Shown: in pieces, positions 1-8,412 of the stretch
Numbering within the stretch: position 1 is the stretch's first letter
Layout of the letters: each line of letters begins with the position of its first letter
Source of the DNA: RQOF01 sp964461135
GTDB taxonomy: Bacteria; Calditrichota; Calditrichia; RBG-13-44-9
DNA length: 41,983 nt
Direction: 5' to 3'
Assembly (NCBI GenBank): GCA_964461135.1
Contig: CAYWTB010000036.1
Span: 1 to 41,983, forward strand
Program-made: the position numbers and the translations under genes
The notes under the pieces: model-generated
The model's database searches: none
What the model saw: only the letters and a program-made list of their open reading frames with translations
Told to the model about the DNA's origin: nothing

Positions 1-72
1 AATGATGTAAGTTCTTATCCATTAAATAACTACTTTAGAAATTTAGGTATTATTATTTTAGACTTTATCAAC

Positions 73-2181
73 ATGAATCAGCCTATGAGTTACACCTCGC
101 GGACAGTAGAAGAAATAGATATTCAGTATGTAAAGGGTGTCGGTTCCGCCCGTGCCGCCCAGTTGAATAAAATCGGGATTTATACAGTGGAAGACCTGTT
201 GGAATATATCCCGCGACGATACCTGGACCGTAGCACCATTCATACCATCAGTCAGCTGAGCGATGGTGAGGAAACAACCGTGGTGGGAAAAATTATCAAG
301 ATTAAAAAAATCCCCCGTCCCCATCAACGCCTTATTGTAACCATATATGATAAAACCGGTATTCTGGACGGCGTATGGTTTCACCAGATTGACTATTTCA
401 TTAAAGTGTTTAAGGAAGAACAGGAAATCGCTTTCAGCGGCAAAATCAGCTTTTACCGCGGCTGGCAGATCGTTCATCCTGATTTTGATATCATCGAGGA
501 ATCTAAAGAGCAGCTGCACACCGGCCAGATCATTCCTTTATACCCCAGCGGACAGGAACTGCGCAGCAAGGGTCTCAGCTCGCGGGGATTCCGACGCATT
601 ATCCATAATGCCCTGGGAAAATATGGCGACCAAATCCGGGAAAACCTGCCGGTATCTCTTCTGACAAAGTACCGGCTCCTTCCGAAAACTGGCGCGCTGC
701 GCAAAGTTCATTTTCCCGAGAGGATGGAGGAAATTTCCAGGCCCATGCGTCGCCTGAAATACGAAGAGCTCTTTTATCTGGAATTATTAATGGCCCTCCG
801 TCATTTCAACCTGCGCTCTCCTGTGCAGGGAGTGGTAATGAAAACCTCCGGTGAAATCATCAAAAAAGTGCTGGATCAAGTTATCTTTAAACTCACCAAT
901 GCCCAGCGCCGGGTATTGCACGAGATCTATGATGATCTCAAAAGCGGACATCCCATGAACCGTCTGCTGCAGGGAGATGTGGGCTCTGGAAAAACACTGG
1001 TTGCGCTGATCACTGCCCTGATTGCTATTGAGAACCATCATCAGGTGGCACTGATGGCACCCACCGAAATTCTGGCGGAACAACACTTTCTGAATATTAA
1101 GGATCTGGTTTCCCACACCACTATCCGGCCGCGCCTGCTGACCGGATCCATGAAAACCAGCGAAAAAACAGCCATACAGGCAGATCTGCAGGAAGGGAAA
1201 ATCGAACTGGTTATCGGTACCCATGCATTACTGCAGGAAACAGTGGAATTTAAAAAATTGGGACTCATCATCATCGATGAACAGCACCGCTTCGGTGTGC
1301 TGCAGCGGGGTGAGCTTATCAAAAAAGGATGGAATCCTCATGTTCTGGTCATGACGGCCACTCCCATTCCACGTACCCTGGCTATGACGCTTTACGGCGA
1401 CCTGGATACCTCCATCATCGATGAGATGCCACCGGGCCGGCAGCCCGTCATAACCGCCTGGCGCACGGAAAAAAAACTTCCCGAGGTGTATAAATTCATA
1501 CGGGATAAAATAAAATCAGGTGAACAGGCCTATATCGTTTATCCCCTGGTGGAGGAATCCGAGAAGATTGATCTGAAAGCGGCCACGGAGAGTTATGAAT
1601 ACCTGCGGTCACAGATTTTTCAGGATTTCCGGCTGTCATTGCTGCATGGGCGTATGAAAGGTGAAGAGAAAGAAGCCGTTATGCGGAAATTTAAAGCGGG
1701 ACAGATTCAGATTCTGGTGAGTACTTCGGTGATTGAAGTGGGGGTGGATGTTCCACAGGCAACCATGATGCTGGTAGAACATGCTGAACGGTTCGGATTA
1801 AGCCAGCTTCATCAGCTGCGCGGGAGAGTGGGCAGAGGAACGAAAAAATCGTACTGCATCCTCATCACTCCTGTAAAAATAAATGAAACGGCACAAAGCC
1901 GCATGGACATGATGGAAAAAACCAATGATGGTTTTGTAATTGCTGAAGAAGACCTGCGTCTGCGGGGAAGCGGTGAATTTTTCGGAACCCGTCAGCATGG
2001 CCTGCCGGATCTGAAATATTCCGACCTGGTGGCCGATCAGAAAATAATTCAGACCGCCCGGAAAGATGCCTTTTCCCTGATTGAGAATGACCCCCATCTT
2101 CGCCTTCCGGAAAATCTGCCTGTGCGGGATTATTTTTTACGCAAATACGTGGAAAAGTATAAACTGATCCGGATTTCATGA
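73..2181 (+). CDS. recG: ATP-dependent DNA helicase RecG
   Basis: RecG is a superfamily 2 double-stranded DNA translocase that remodels stalled forks and branched recombination intermediates. The 702-residue product is full length for the family. It shows an N-terminal wedge/OB-fold region (about residues 60-150), Walker A GDVGSGKT at 301-308, the DEQH box at 402-405, MTATPIPRT near 428, and the C-terminal helicase block with SVIEVGVDVP and QLRGRVGRG near 560-590. The ATG at 73 has no clear Shine-Dalgarno sequence. A second in-frame ATG at 85 also lacks one, so the start is uncertain by four codons. The gene is alone on its strand and converges on the next gene with a 27-bp gap. The 72 bp upstream are AT-rich and hold no promoter I would defend. 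Confidence 0.97.
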   Translation: MNQPMSYTSRTVEEIDIQYVKGVGSARAAQLNKIGIYTVEDLLEYIPRRYLDRSTIHTISQLSDGEETTVVGKIIKIKKIPRPHQRLIVTIYDKTGILDGVWFHQIDYFIKVFKEEQEIAFSGKISFYRGWQIVHPDFDIIEESKEQLHTGQIIPLYPSGQELRSKGLSSRGFRRIIHNALGKYGDQIRENLPVSLLTKYRLLPKTGALRKVHFPERMEEISRPMRRLKYEELFYLELLMALRHFNLRSPVQGVVMKTSGEIIKKVLDQVIFKLTNAQRRVLHEIYDDLKSGHPMNRLLQGDVGSGKTLVALITALIAIENHHQVALMAPTEILAEQHFLNIKDLVSHTTIRPRLLTGSMKTSEKTAIQADLQEGKIELVIGTHALLQETVEFKKLGLIIIDEQHRFGVLQRGELIKKGWNPHVLVMTATPIPRTLAMTLYGDLDTSIIDEMPPGRQPVITAWRTEKKLPEVYKFIRDKIKSGEQAYIVYPLVEESEKIDLKAATESYEYLRSQIFQDFRLSLLHGRMKGEEKEAVMRKFKAGQIQILVSTSVIEVGVDVPQATMMLVEHAERFGLSQLHQLRGRVGRGTKKSYCILITPVKINETAQSRMDMMEKTNDGFVIAEEDLRLRGSGEFFGTRQHGLPDLKYSDLVADQKIIQTARKDAFSLIENDPHLRLPENLPVRDYFLRKYVEKYKLIRIS

Positions 2182-2208
2182 CTACCAGCCCGTCAGGCCG
2201 GAGCGGTA

Positions 2209-2955
2209 TTAGCGGATTCTTTTTCTGACTGTTTGCCAACTGTCGGTTGTGAGAAAGCTTTCTTCCATATTCTCCACCATTTGTTCAAACCGTTTAATGG
2301 GGACGGCAAAGGTGAGAGTATTTTCCGGAACATGGGGGCGCGCAGAAACGTCAAACATGCCCAGGACGCAGCGTGGAGTAAGCTGCCGGGATTCCTCCAT
2401 GGGATAGTTGATGATGGAGGCACAACCGGCACCCATGGGCGCGGTTACCCCCTGAGAATCCCCGCGATCATAGTTAGCCAGGGTAAACAATCCGGAAAGA
2501 ATATCCGGATCAGCAAAAAAGATTACCGCCACCGGCTGCTCATCCAGCCGTAGCCAGTCCCAGCGCTTAAAAACCAGATATTGTCCGGGAGCTTCAAACG
2601 GGGGATTATTTTTCAAATGTTCTTTTACCAGTTCCGGTGTCTTCTTGTAGCGTTCCCCTTCCATTTTGCCCGGTATGCCGCATGACAGAAAATATTCAAA
2701 ATCCGGCCGCAGCGTTCGGCTGAAACCGGCGTACCGTTTTCCACCGGCACAACCAGGACTTCTGGCATCGTAAACAAAAGGATGTCCCTCCCTAGCCTGG
2801 TTCAAATTCCCGATTAAACAGCGATTTTCATGCCGGGAATCGGAAAAATCTTCTTCCGAAACATTATCCGTATAGTAATAACCGACCGGTAGCTCGGCCG
2901 CGGGAAAATATCTTTGCCAAAGCTTTACAAATTTATTTTTAAATTCGGAATCCAT
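2209..2955 (-). CDS. DUF169 family protein (function unknown)
   Basis: This is a 248-residue soluble protein with no signal peptide or membrane segment. It resembles the DUF169 (COG2043) family through its pattern of conserved cysteines and glycines: C46, an AREGHPF-type element read here as QAREGHPF, CAGGKRYAGFSR around residues 69-80, and GAGCASIINYP around 178-188. The biochemical role of DUF169 proteins is not established; the conserved cysteines suggest a metal or redox site, which is inference. The ATG has a good Shine-Dalgarno (AAGGAAGG, about 5 nt upstream). The gene follows the STAND gene on the same strand after 221 bp, so it could be either a separate transcript or distal to it. 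Family assignment is from memory of motifs and is moderately sure. Confidence 0.65.
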   Translation of the reverse strand: MDSEFKNKFVKLWQRYFPAAELPVGYYYTDNVSEEDFSDSRHENRCLIGNLNQAREGHPFVYDARSPGCAGGKRYAGFSRTLRPDFEYFLSCGIPGKMEGERYKKTPELVKEHLKNNPPFEAPGQYLVFKRWDWLRLDEQPVAVIFFADPDILSGLFTLANYDRGDSQGVTAPMGAGCASIINYPMEESRQLTPRCVLGMFDVSARPHVPENTLTFAVPIKRFEQMVENMEESFLTTDSWQTVRKRIR

Positions 2956-3176
2956 ATATCCTTCCTTCTGACGATCCAGGTTTTATCGTTTATTACACAG
3001 ATTTAACCATCAAACAGTTACAAGTATCCCTCAATTTATAATTGGCGATAGTAAATTTTATCCGCACCAATCATGGAATAGTACCGGAGTGTTTAATCTG
3101 TCAGCAATGATGTGAATTTTTGTAACCAGCAGGTTCTGAGTGATCTGGGATTATACAATCAATCCAAATTGCAGGA

Positions 3177-5894
3177 TTAATTGTTCTTCTTCCCGGATTT
3201 AAATGGCAGTTTCGACAGATTCAGTCCGGCACTCAGAAACCCGCCAAACAGCAATCCCTCCACCGCGGCCAGAATCAGGCGGGAGAGCCGGCCGAAATGG
3301 GCCTCCCCGAACAGCCTGGCTAAGGGCTGTAAATCTATCTGAGATTGATTGAAAGAGCGCGCTACCGCATCAAGACTGGCACTGAAGAGATTTCCCTGGA
3401 TAATGGTTAATAAAATAGCGCCAAGCATTGATCCGCAGGCAGCCAGGACGATGGTTAGCCACTTTTTTCGTTTTTCATCCGTCAATCCCAGAAAGTAACC
3501 GGCGGATAAACCCAGGCCGATGATTGCCCCTTCATAGGCACCGGCAATCTGACTTAAATTTTGACCAAATATTGCCTGTAGAATATCCACTCCCAGCAGG
3601 TGTGCTATCCCGCCAACTATGAATCCCCCTGCCGTCGCCCCGGCAATTCCCCAATACGGACTGTGCCGGTATGATATGGCAAGAACAGAGGTCATCCCCA
3701 GACTGACTCCAAATCCGGCGGTAAAGCCAGCCAGGGCACCCAGACTGCTCAATACCAGCATCAGGGTCAGGGATTCATAGGCGGTAATCTGACGAAAAGT
3801 AGACAGAATTATACTCAGGCTTAAGCCCACCAGTAAACCTGAAATACCGGCACCGGCAGCTCCCCCGAAGGTTTTACGCCTGATATCCGCCCACTGGCGG
3901 CGAATACGGATCCACATTAATCCCCACATAACCAGGATAATAAGCGAAAGCGGAAATGAGCGCAGATGGATCATTTTTTTATTGTAATCCCGTATAAAAG
4001 ACAGGCTGATGGCCCGGTTTATTAAACCCCCGGGTAAATTTTTATCCTTTCTCTTAAACCACTCCTCAATTGCGGGATGTGCTTTTCCGGCAAACACAAT
4101 GCTGGCATTTTTGCGCACCATTAAATCATGATCAGATAAAGCCATTTTAAATATTTCGTGCTCCGTTCCGTTCTTTTTTATATAAACTGCAGACTCCAGC
4201 GCGGCCATCCGTACCTCAGGCTGCTGATTTCCGAACGCCTCCATAATGAGGTCAGATATATCTACTGTCCTCCGGATCAACCACTCCGGTACGCTCCTGC
4301 CACGGTATAACAGGCTGCGGGCCAGCAAAGCCGTCTCCTGTTCAGATAAGGTAAGTTTCTCGCCCACCGATAAGAGCAGATCGAGCGTTTCCTGGTCAAT
4401 GTACAACTGGTGTGCTAAATAATTTTCCATGGCCCGGTTCATCAGGGCATGGGCTCGCTTAAGCTCCATGATTTCCACTGTTTGCCAGCGTATAATTGCC
4501 GGAATTAAAAAATCGTGGGTCAGTTCAATCCAGGTTCCTCCATTTTGCCGGCGAAAGCGTATGATACGGGAATGAGCCAGTTCACCGATCAAATGACCGG
4601 TATCGCCGGCATGTCCGGCAGGGAAATTCAGTCTGTTTTCAATTTCATCCAATGGTACCACCAGCCGCTGTTCATTCTCAGAAATCAGAGATAACAGGAT
4701 ATTTTTCACCCTGTGGAGTTCCTGCCCTTGAAAATGTTCGATGACGCGATTCAGATAGTCACTCAATATATTGCGCGCACCACCCAGCTGATTATATACC
4801 TCCAGAGACATGCAGGGATTTTCCTTTTTCTCATCATATACCGCTTCACACACAATTTGCAGTTGCGGCGGATCTATGAATCCGTTTTCCAGCAAGTCAT
4901 TCAGAATACTGTCAATCAGTTCCGATTCCACCCGGCAGTGGACCTTTTCTGGGGGTCCGGCTATCGCTTTGAAAGCCTGTTCCCGCTGCAGACGCTGTAA
5001 ACGGAATTCATGGTGAAAAATGAAGGGAAATGCGGGTTTTAAGATGCTGAGCTCAGCAAGAAGATCTTCCCGGATAATAAATACCAGTTTTAGAGTGCCC
5101 GCATATGTTTTCAGTATGTCCTGCAGGTAGTGAATAAAATTTTTACGCACCTTTTCCGGCGTCATTGTAAAAAATTCTTCAAACTGGTCGAAGAAAACAA
5201 TCGTCCCGCGGCGGGAAAAATGGTTTTGCACTGCAGGAGCGGAAAAGAGTTCCTTTCCCTCATTTTCAGGAACTGAATTCATCAGGCGCATGAAATCCTT
5301 TGAGGGATCAGGAAAGCTGCGTACCACAAAGGTATCATAACCCATACTCCTTAAGTGGGGAAGTAATCCGGCGTGCACCAGGGAACTCTTTCCTACCCCG
5401 GATCGCCCGTAAATTACAAAACTCTGATGGGTTATTATTTTGGAACAGATGGTACTGATTTCAGATTCCCGGCCGAAAAAAATATCTCGGTCTTCCTCGC
5501 GGAAATAGTCCAGAAATTTCCAGGGGCGTTTCGAAATTTTGCCCTCCACCGCTTCACTCATATCGCCATAAACCGGAACTGGTTTCTTGACGAAGATAAA
5601 ACCATGTTTGGGAACGGTTTTAATAAATTGGGGATGCCTGGCATCATCCTGTAAAACACGTCGGATATCCTTAATGCTCTGGGTAAGAGCGGTATCGGTA
5701 ACAATTACATCCTGCCAGACCTGTTCAAAAAGCTGGTTGCGGGTAGTGAGCTGGTTATAGCGTTTTACCAGATATACCAGGACATCAAAATATTTTGAGT
5801 TGAGGGCCACGGGATTACCGTCCCGTACCAGCCGGCGGTTTTCCAGATCGATAAACAGATTATCAATACGATACCCCTGGATCATTTGAGTCAT
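3177..5894 (-). CDS. Winged-helix / STAND ATPase regulator with C-terminal membrane domain
   Basis: This 905-residue protein has an unusual domain order. Residues 1-104 form an OmpR/PhoB-type winged helix (as in CadC/ToxR-like regulators, with SKYFDVLVYLV, the DTALTQSIKDIRRVL recognition region and TVPKHGFIF wing). Residues about 139-470 form an nSTAND-like P-loop ATPase: entry motif FFGRESEI, Walker A GRSGVGKSS at 163-171, Walker B VFFDQFEE at 233-240, VFIIRED at 271-277, and a winged-helix end with ELTHDFLIPAIIRW at 457-470. Residues about 541-616 look like HEAT-type helical repeats. Residues about 647-890 hold roughly seven hydrophobic spans rich in Gly/Ala. The likely role is a membrane-tethered, nucleotide-switched transcription regulator. 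No TPR or WD40 sensor is visible. The start is ATG with a weak Shine-Dalgarno; a second ATG lies three codons in. The gene is divergent from uppS-creD. Function is inferred from domains only. Confidence 0.85.
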   Translation of the reverse strand: MTQMIQGYRIDNLFIDLENRRLVRDGNPVALNSKYFDVLVYLVKRYNQLTTRNQLFEQVWQDVIVTDTALTQSIKDIRRVLQDDARHPQFIKTVPKHGFIFVKKPVPVYGDMSEAVEGKISKRPWKFLDYFREEDRDIFFGRESEISTICSKIITHQSFVIYGRSGVGKSSLVHAGLLPHLRSMGYDTFVVRSFPDPSKDFMRLMNSVPENEGKELFSAPAVQNHFSRRGTIVFFDQFEEFFTMTPEKVRKNFIHYLQDILKTYAGTLKLVFIIREDLLAELSILKPAFPFIFHHEFRLQRLQREQAFKAIAGPPEKVHCRVESELIDSILNDLLENGFIDPPQLQIVCEAVYDEKKENPCMSLEVYNQLGGARNILSDYLNRVIEHFQGQELHRVKNILLSLISENEQRLVVPLDEIENRLNFPAGHAGDTGHLIGELAHSRIIRFRRQNGGTWIELTHDFLIPAIIRWQTVEIMELKRAHALMNRAMENYLAHQLYIDQETLDLLLSVGEKLTLSEQETALLARSLLYRGRSVPEWLIRRTVDISDLIMEAFGNQQPEVRMAALESAVYIKKNGTEHEIFKMALSDHDLMVRKNASIVFAGKAHPAIEEWFKRKDKNLPGGLINRAISLSFIRDYNKKMIHLRSFPLSLIILVMWGLMWIRIRRQWADIRRKTFGGAAGAGISGLLVGLSLSIILSTFRQITAYESLTLMLVLSSLGALAGFTAGFGVSLGMTSVLAISYRHSPYWGIAGATAGGFIVGGIAHLLGVDILQAIFGQNLSQIAGAYEGAIIGLGLSAGYFLGLTDEKRKKWLTIVLAACGSMLGAILLTIIQGNLFSASLDAVARSFNQSQIDLQPLARLFGEAHFGRLSRLILAAVEGLLFGGFLSAGLNLSKLPFKSGKKNN

Positions 5895-5949
5895 GCTTGT
5901 TTTCTCATAAATTTCTCACATTCCGCTCATTTCTTTGGTTTTTCGTTTT

Positions 5950-5955
5950 ATTATA
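5950..5955 (-). promoter_or_regulatory. Candidate -10 element for the STAND regulator gene
   Basis: Read on the minus strand this is a perfect TATAAT, 55 nt before the ATG at 5894. No convincing -35 hexamer lies 16-18 bp upstream, so it may be a weak or activator-dependent promoter. Confidence 0.35.
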
Positions 5956-5990
5956 TTTCGCAGGTATGAAAATAAATCCAGCTGCATAAT

Positions 5991-6002
5991 ATGATTTATC
6001 AT
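5991..6002. repeat. Inverted repeat ATGATTTATCAT (possible operator)
   Basis: A 12-bp palindrome (ATGAT-TT-ATCAT). Its core TGATTTATCA recurs exactly at 6115-6124 in the same intergenic region. It lies about 35 bp upstream of the leftward -10 candidate. An operator role is inference; AT-rich background makes chance occurrence possible. Confidence 0.35.
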
Positions 6003-6092
6003 CATTGAGAATGAAAAAACCCTAACTGGTCAAACGGAATTGACATGAGAAATTTACTCACCTTTTTACAAAATAATGCAAAGAAAAATAAA

Positions 6093-6107
6093 CAGATAAT
6101 TTATCTG
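6093..6107. repeat. Perfect 15-bp inverted repeat CAGATAATTTATCTG (possible operator)
   Basis: Two 7-bp arms, CAGATAA and TTATCTG, flank a single T. The repeat sits just upstream of the rightward TTGATT/TATAAT promoter candidate for uppS, where an activator or repressor would bind. It shares GAT and TTATC elements with the two TGATTTATCA palindromes. Confidence 0.4.
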
Positions 6108-6113
6108 CACAGG

Positions 6114-6140
6114 TTGATTTATCAATCTGAAGTTTATAAT
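6114..6140 (+). promoter_or_regulatory. Candidate promoter for uppS-creD
   Basis: TTGATT at 6114-6119 and TATAAT at 6135-6140 are separated by 15 bp, slightly short of optimal, and lie 86 bp before the uppS ATG. The -35 hexamer is the left half of a second palindrome, TTGATTTATCAA (6114-6125), so a bound regulator would compete with RNA polymerase. Sequence-only prediction. Confidence 0.35.
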
Positions 6141-6226
6141 CATATGCCACACAACAAGTTCCCCCTTACAGCAGAAATGTGCATGGAAGTTCTGTTTATT
6201 CAGTTATTTAAATCCGGAGTATTAAT

Positions 6227-6958
6227 ATGCCGAAATTTTTAGATCCCCAGGAAGTAAAATCCCTGCATGTTGCAATTATCATGGATGGCAACGGCCGCTG
6301 GGCAAGCAGACAGGGCAAGCCGCGCTGGATGGGTCACCGTGCAGGTGCCGAGAGAGTACGTGAACTTGTGGAAGAAATATCTTCCTATCCGGTTTCCACT
6401 TTAACTTTGTATGCCTTTTCCTCAGATAACTGGCAGAGGCCGCCGCAGGAAGTGCATTTTCTGATGAATCTCCTGCAGACCCAGATACAGTCTGAAGTGG
6501 ATAATTGTATCAAGAACAATATCCGCTTAAGTTTTATTGGCAGAAGAGACCGCCTGTCAACCCGCCTCACTAAACTTATGAGAGAGGCGGAGTCCAGCAC
6601 CCGATCAGGAAACAACTTACATCTTCGCGTGGCAGTGGATTATTCTTCCCGTGACACCATTCTGATGGCTACCCGTCATTTCGGAAAAAATGTGAATTTC
6701 TCGGAAGAAGAATTTTCCGGATTTCTAGCTGGCTATAATAATCAGGGAGAAAATTCTCCGGATGTAGACCTCCTGATTCGCACAGGGGGAGAAAAGCGTC
6801 TGAGCGATTTTCTGCTGTGGGAGTGTGCCTATGCAGAGCTTTATTTCAGCGATACCATGTGGCCTGATTTTGACAGGAACAACCTGCAGGAAGCTTTCCA
6901 TGAATTTTATTCCCGTGAACGACGATTCGGGAGGATTGTGGAAGAGATAGCAGTATAA
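6227..6958 (+). CDS. uppS: Undecaprenyl diphosphate synthase (cis-prenyltransferase)
   Basis: The enzyme condenses isopentenyl diphosphate with farnesyl diphosphate to make the C55 lipid carrier for peptidoglycan and other wall polymers. The 243-residue protein has the family signatures HVAIIMDGNGRWA (metal-binding D20), GHRAG, TLYAFSSDNWQRP, RTGGEKRLSDF (R185, R191, S193) and the closing AYAELYF and RERRFG. The block normally read as NYGGR is DYSSR at residues 138-142, a departure in a conserved position. A Shine-Dalgarno GGAG lies 7 nt before the ATG. The gene is followed by creD after 53 bp, probably in one operon, and not by the usual cdsA/dxr neighbours. It could be the only UppS or a second paralogue. 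Confidence 0.95.
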   Translation: MPKFLDPQEVKSLHVAIIMDGNGRWASRQGKPRWMGHRAGAERVRELVEEISSYPVSTLTLYAFSSDNWQRPPQEVHFLMNLLQTQIQSEVDNCIKNNIRLSFIGRRDRLSTRLTKLMREAESSTRSGNNLHLRVAVDYSSRDTILMATRHFGKNVNFSEEEFSGFLAGYNNQGENSPDVDLLIRTGGEKRLSDFLLWECAYAELYFSDTMWPDFDRNNLQEAFHEFYSRERRFGRIVEEIAV

Positions 6959-7011
6959 TCTGATAAAATATAATCCGGAAGATTATAATTTAACTGCGAA
7001 GGAGAATACGC

Positions 7012-8331
7012 ATGAAGCGTGACACCCTCAGAAATTCCATCGGTATAAGAATAGTAATCATTTTTGGATTAACCCTGTGCCTGTGCATTCCTGCCCTGCT
7101 AATTCAGTATATCATTTATGAACGTGAACATCGGCGGAATGAGGTGCTCGGAGAAATCACCTCAAAATGGGGGGAAGATCAGCTCATCAGTGGACCTGTT
7201 CTCTCTGTTCCGGTACTCTATGAGAAACAGGAAGCTGACGGTTCAATCAAAAGCGGCCGGCGTTATTTATACGTATTGCCAGATAATTTTGATATTACCG
7301 GTACTATGATTCCGGAAATCCGATATCGTGGAATTTATCAGATAATGCTTTACGGATCCGATCTTAATTTTTCGGGGAATTTTAAATTGCCTGCACTTAC
7401 TGATCTGAATATCAGAGATGGTGTCATTCAATATCATGATGCCATGCTGGAGTTTGGGGTTACCGATATGAAAGGTCTCAAGGATGGCATCAATTTAAAG
7501 TGGAATAATGAGACATACGCGGCTGATGCCGGGATAAAGCGGTGCACTTCCCTTAAAAAGGGATTTTATATTAAGACGCCCATGAAAGAAAATCAGGAGT
7601 CCTACTCTTTTTCCTGCACCATAAAACTGAACGGGAGCGAAACACTGTCATTCACCCCGGTTGGGGAAGAAACCAGGGCTTCCATTAACGCCAATTGGGC
7701 TCATCCCAGTTTCATGGGGGATTTCCTTCCCACAATTCGCAATATCCAGGCAGACAAGTTTCAGGCCGAATGGAAGGTTCTGAATTTAAACCGCAATTTT
7801 CCTCATTATACATTTGGAGCACCTCTTGAATTTGACAATTCTTCCTTTGGTGTGCAGCTGTTTTATCCGGTGGATCAATATCAGAAATCCATGCGGACTG
7901 TCAAATATGCCATCTTATTTATCGGACTTACGTTTCTGGCCTATTTTCTGATCGAGATTCTGAACAAAGAGGTATTGCATCCCATTCAGTATCTGTTGAT
8001 CGGATCCGCACTGGTACTTTTCTATCTGCTCCTTCTTTCATTGTCAGAACATATGAGTTTTATTTATGCCTACCTGGTATCCAGCTTGTCCATGATTGCA
8101 TTAATTTCTCTGTATACACGGGCCATATTTAAAAACACGCGTCTCAGTTTAATCATTTCTGCGGTGCTGGCGGTTTTGTATGGTTTCCTGTACATAAACC
8201 TGCAGGTACAGGATTATGCACTGCTTTTCGGAAGTCTGGGTTTATTCGGTATTCTGATGCTGGTCATGTATCTTACGCGCCATATCGACTGGTTTACCGG
8301 TCTGCATTCCGAAAGTGGGGTTCAGGTTTAA
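7012..8331 (+). CDS. creD: CreD family inner-membrane protein
   Basis: The 439-residue product matches CreD (cell envelope integrity / beta-lactam stress inner membrane protein). It has one N-terminal membrane helix (about 13-35), a large extracytoplasmic domain with the family elements SGPVLSVPV, YRGIYQIMLY, FLPTIRNI, and GVQLFYPVDQYQKSMRTVKYAILFI starting near 283, then five or six C-terminal membrane helices (about 300-421). In Enterobacteria creD is controlled by the CreBC two-component system; no creB or creC is present here. The Shine-Dalgarno AAGGAG is good. Three TATAAT hexamers lie just before the gene (6954-6989) without a matching -35, so an internal promoter is possible but unproven. 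The molecular function of CreD is not settled. Confidence 0.93.
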   Translation: MKRDTLRNSIGIRIVIIFGLTLCLCIPALLIQYIIYEREHRRNEVLGEITSKWGEDQLISGPVLSVPVLYEKQEADGSIKSGRRYLYVLPDNFDITGTMIPEIRYRGIYQIMLYGSDLNFSGNFKLPALTDLNIRDGVIQYHDAMLEFGVTDMKGLKDGINLKWNNETYAADAGIKRCTSLKKGFYIKTPMKENQESYSFSCTIKLNGSETLSFTPVGEETRASINANWAHPSFMGDFLPTIRNIQADKFQAEWKVLNLNRNFPHYTFGAPLEFDNSSFGVQLFYPVDQYQKSMRTVKYAILFIGLTFLAYFLIEILNKEVLHPIQYLLIGSALVLFYLLLLSLSEHMSFIYAYLVSSLSMIALISLYTRAIFKNTRLSLIISAVLAVLYGFLYINLQVQDYALLFGSLGLFGILMLVMYLTRHIDWFTGLHSESGVQV

Positions 8332-8375
8332 AAAAACACGTTCCGGCCTTACTGTGCGGAACGCGTTTAAATTTT
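8330..8375. terminator. Bidirectional intrinsic terminator between creD and hutU
   Basis: An 11-bp stem with one mismatch (8335-8345 with 8357-8367, core CGTTCCG/CGGAACG) encloses an 11-nt loop. It is followed by a T-tract on the minus strand and a shorter T-rich run on the plus strand. It suits the convergent creD and hutU genes and is strongest for hutU. Confidence 0.8.
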
Positions 8376-8412
8376 CAGAATTATAATTTCACTCAGCCGT
8401 AATAGCGCATCA

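Larger units (their letters stand above)
5895..6226. promoter_or_regulatory. Divergent intergenic region between the STAND regulator and uppS
   Basis: This is the only gene-free stretch over 300 bp. It is AT-rich and must carry the promoters of both flanking transcripts. It contains a TATAAT facing left at 5950-5955, a TTGATT/TATAAT pair facing right at 6114-6140, and several short inverted repeats listed separately. A 65-codon open frame at 6045-6242 is not accepted as a gene. No RNA gene or terminator was recognised. Confidence 0.6.

Noticed and set aside
3177..5894. STAND protein as an Avs-like antiphage defence ATPase
   Set aside because: It starts with a DNA-binding winged helix rather than a nuclease or other effector, lacks the TPR recognition domain, and has no defence or mobile genes nearby.
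6045..6242. 65-codon open frame on the plus strand between the STAND gene and uppS
   Set aside because: It has no Shine-Dalgarno, overlaps the uppS start out of frame, covers the candidate promoter and palindromes, and its product resembles nothing I know.
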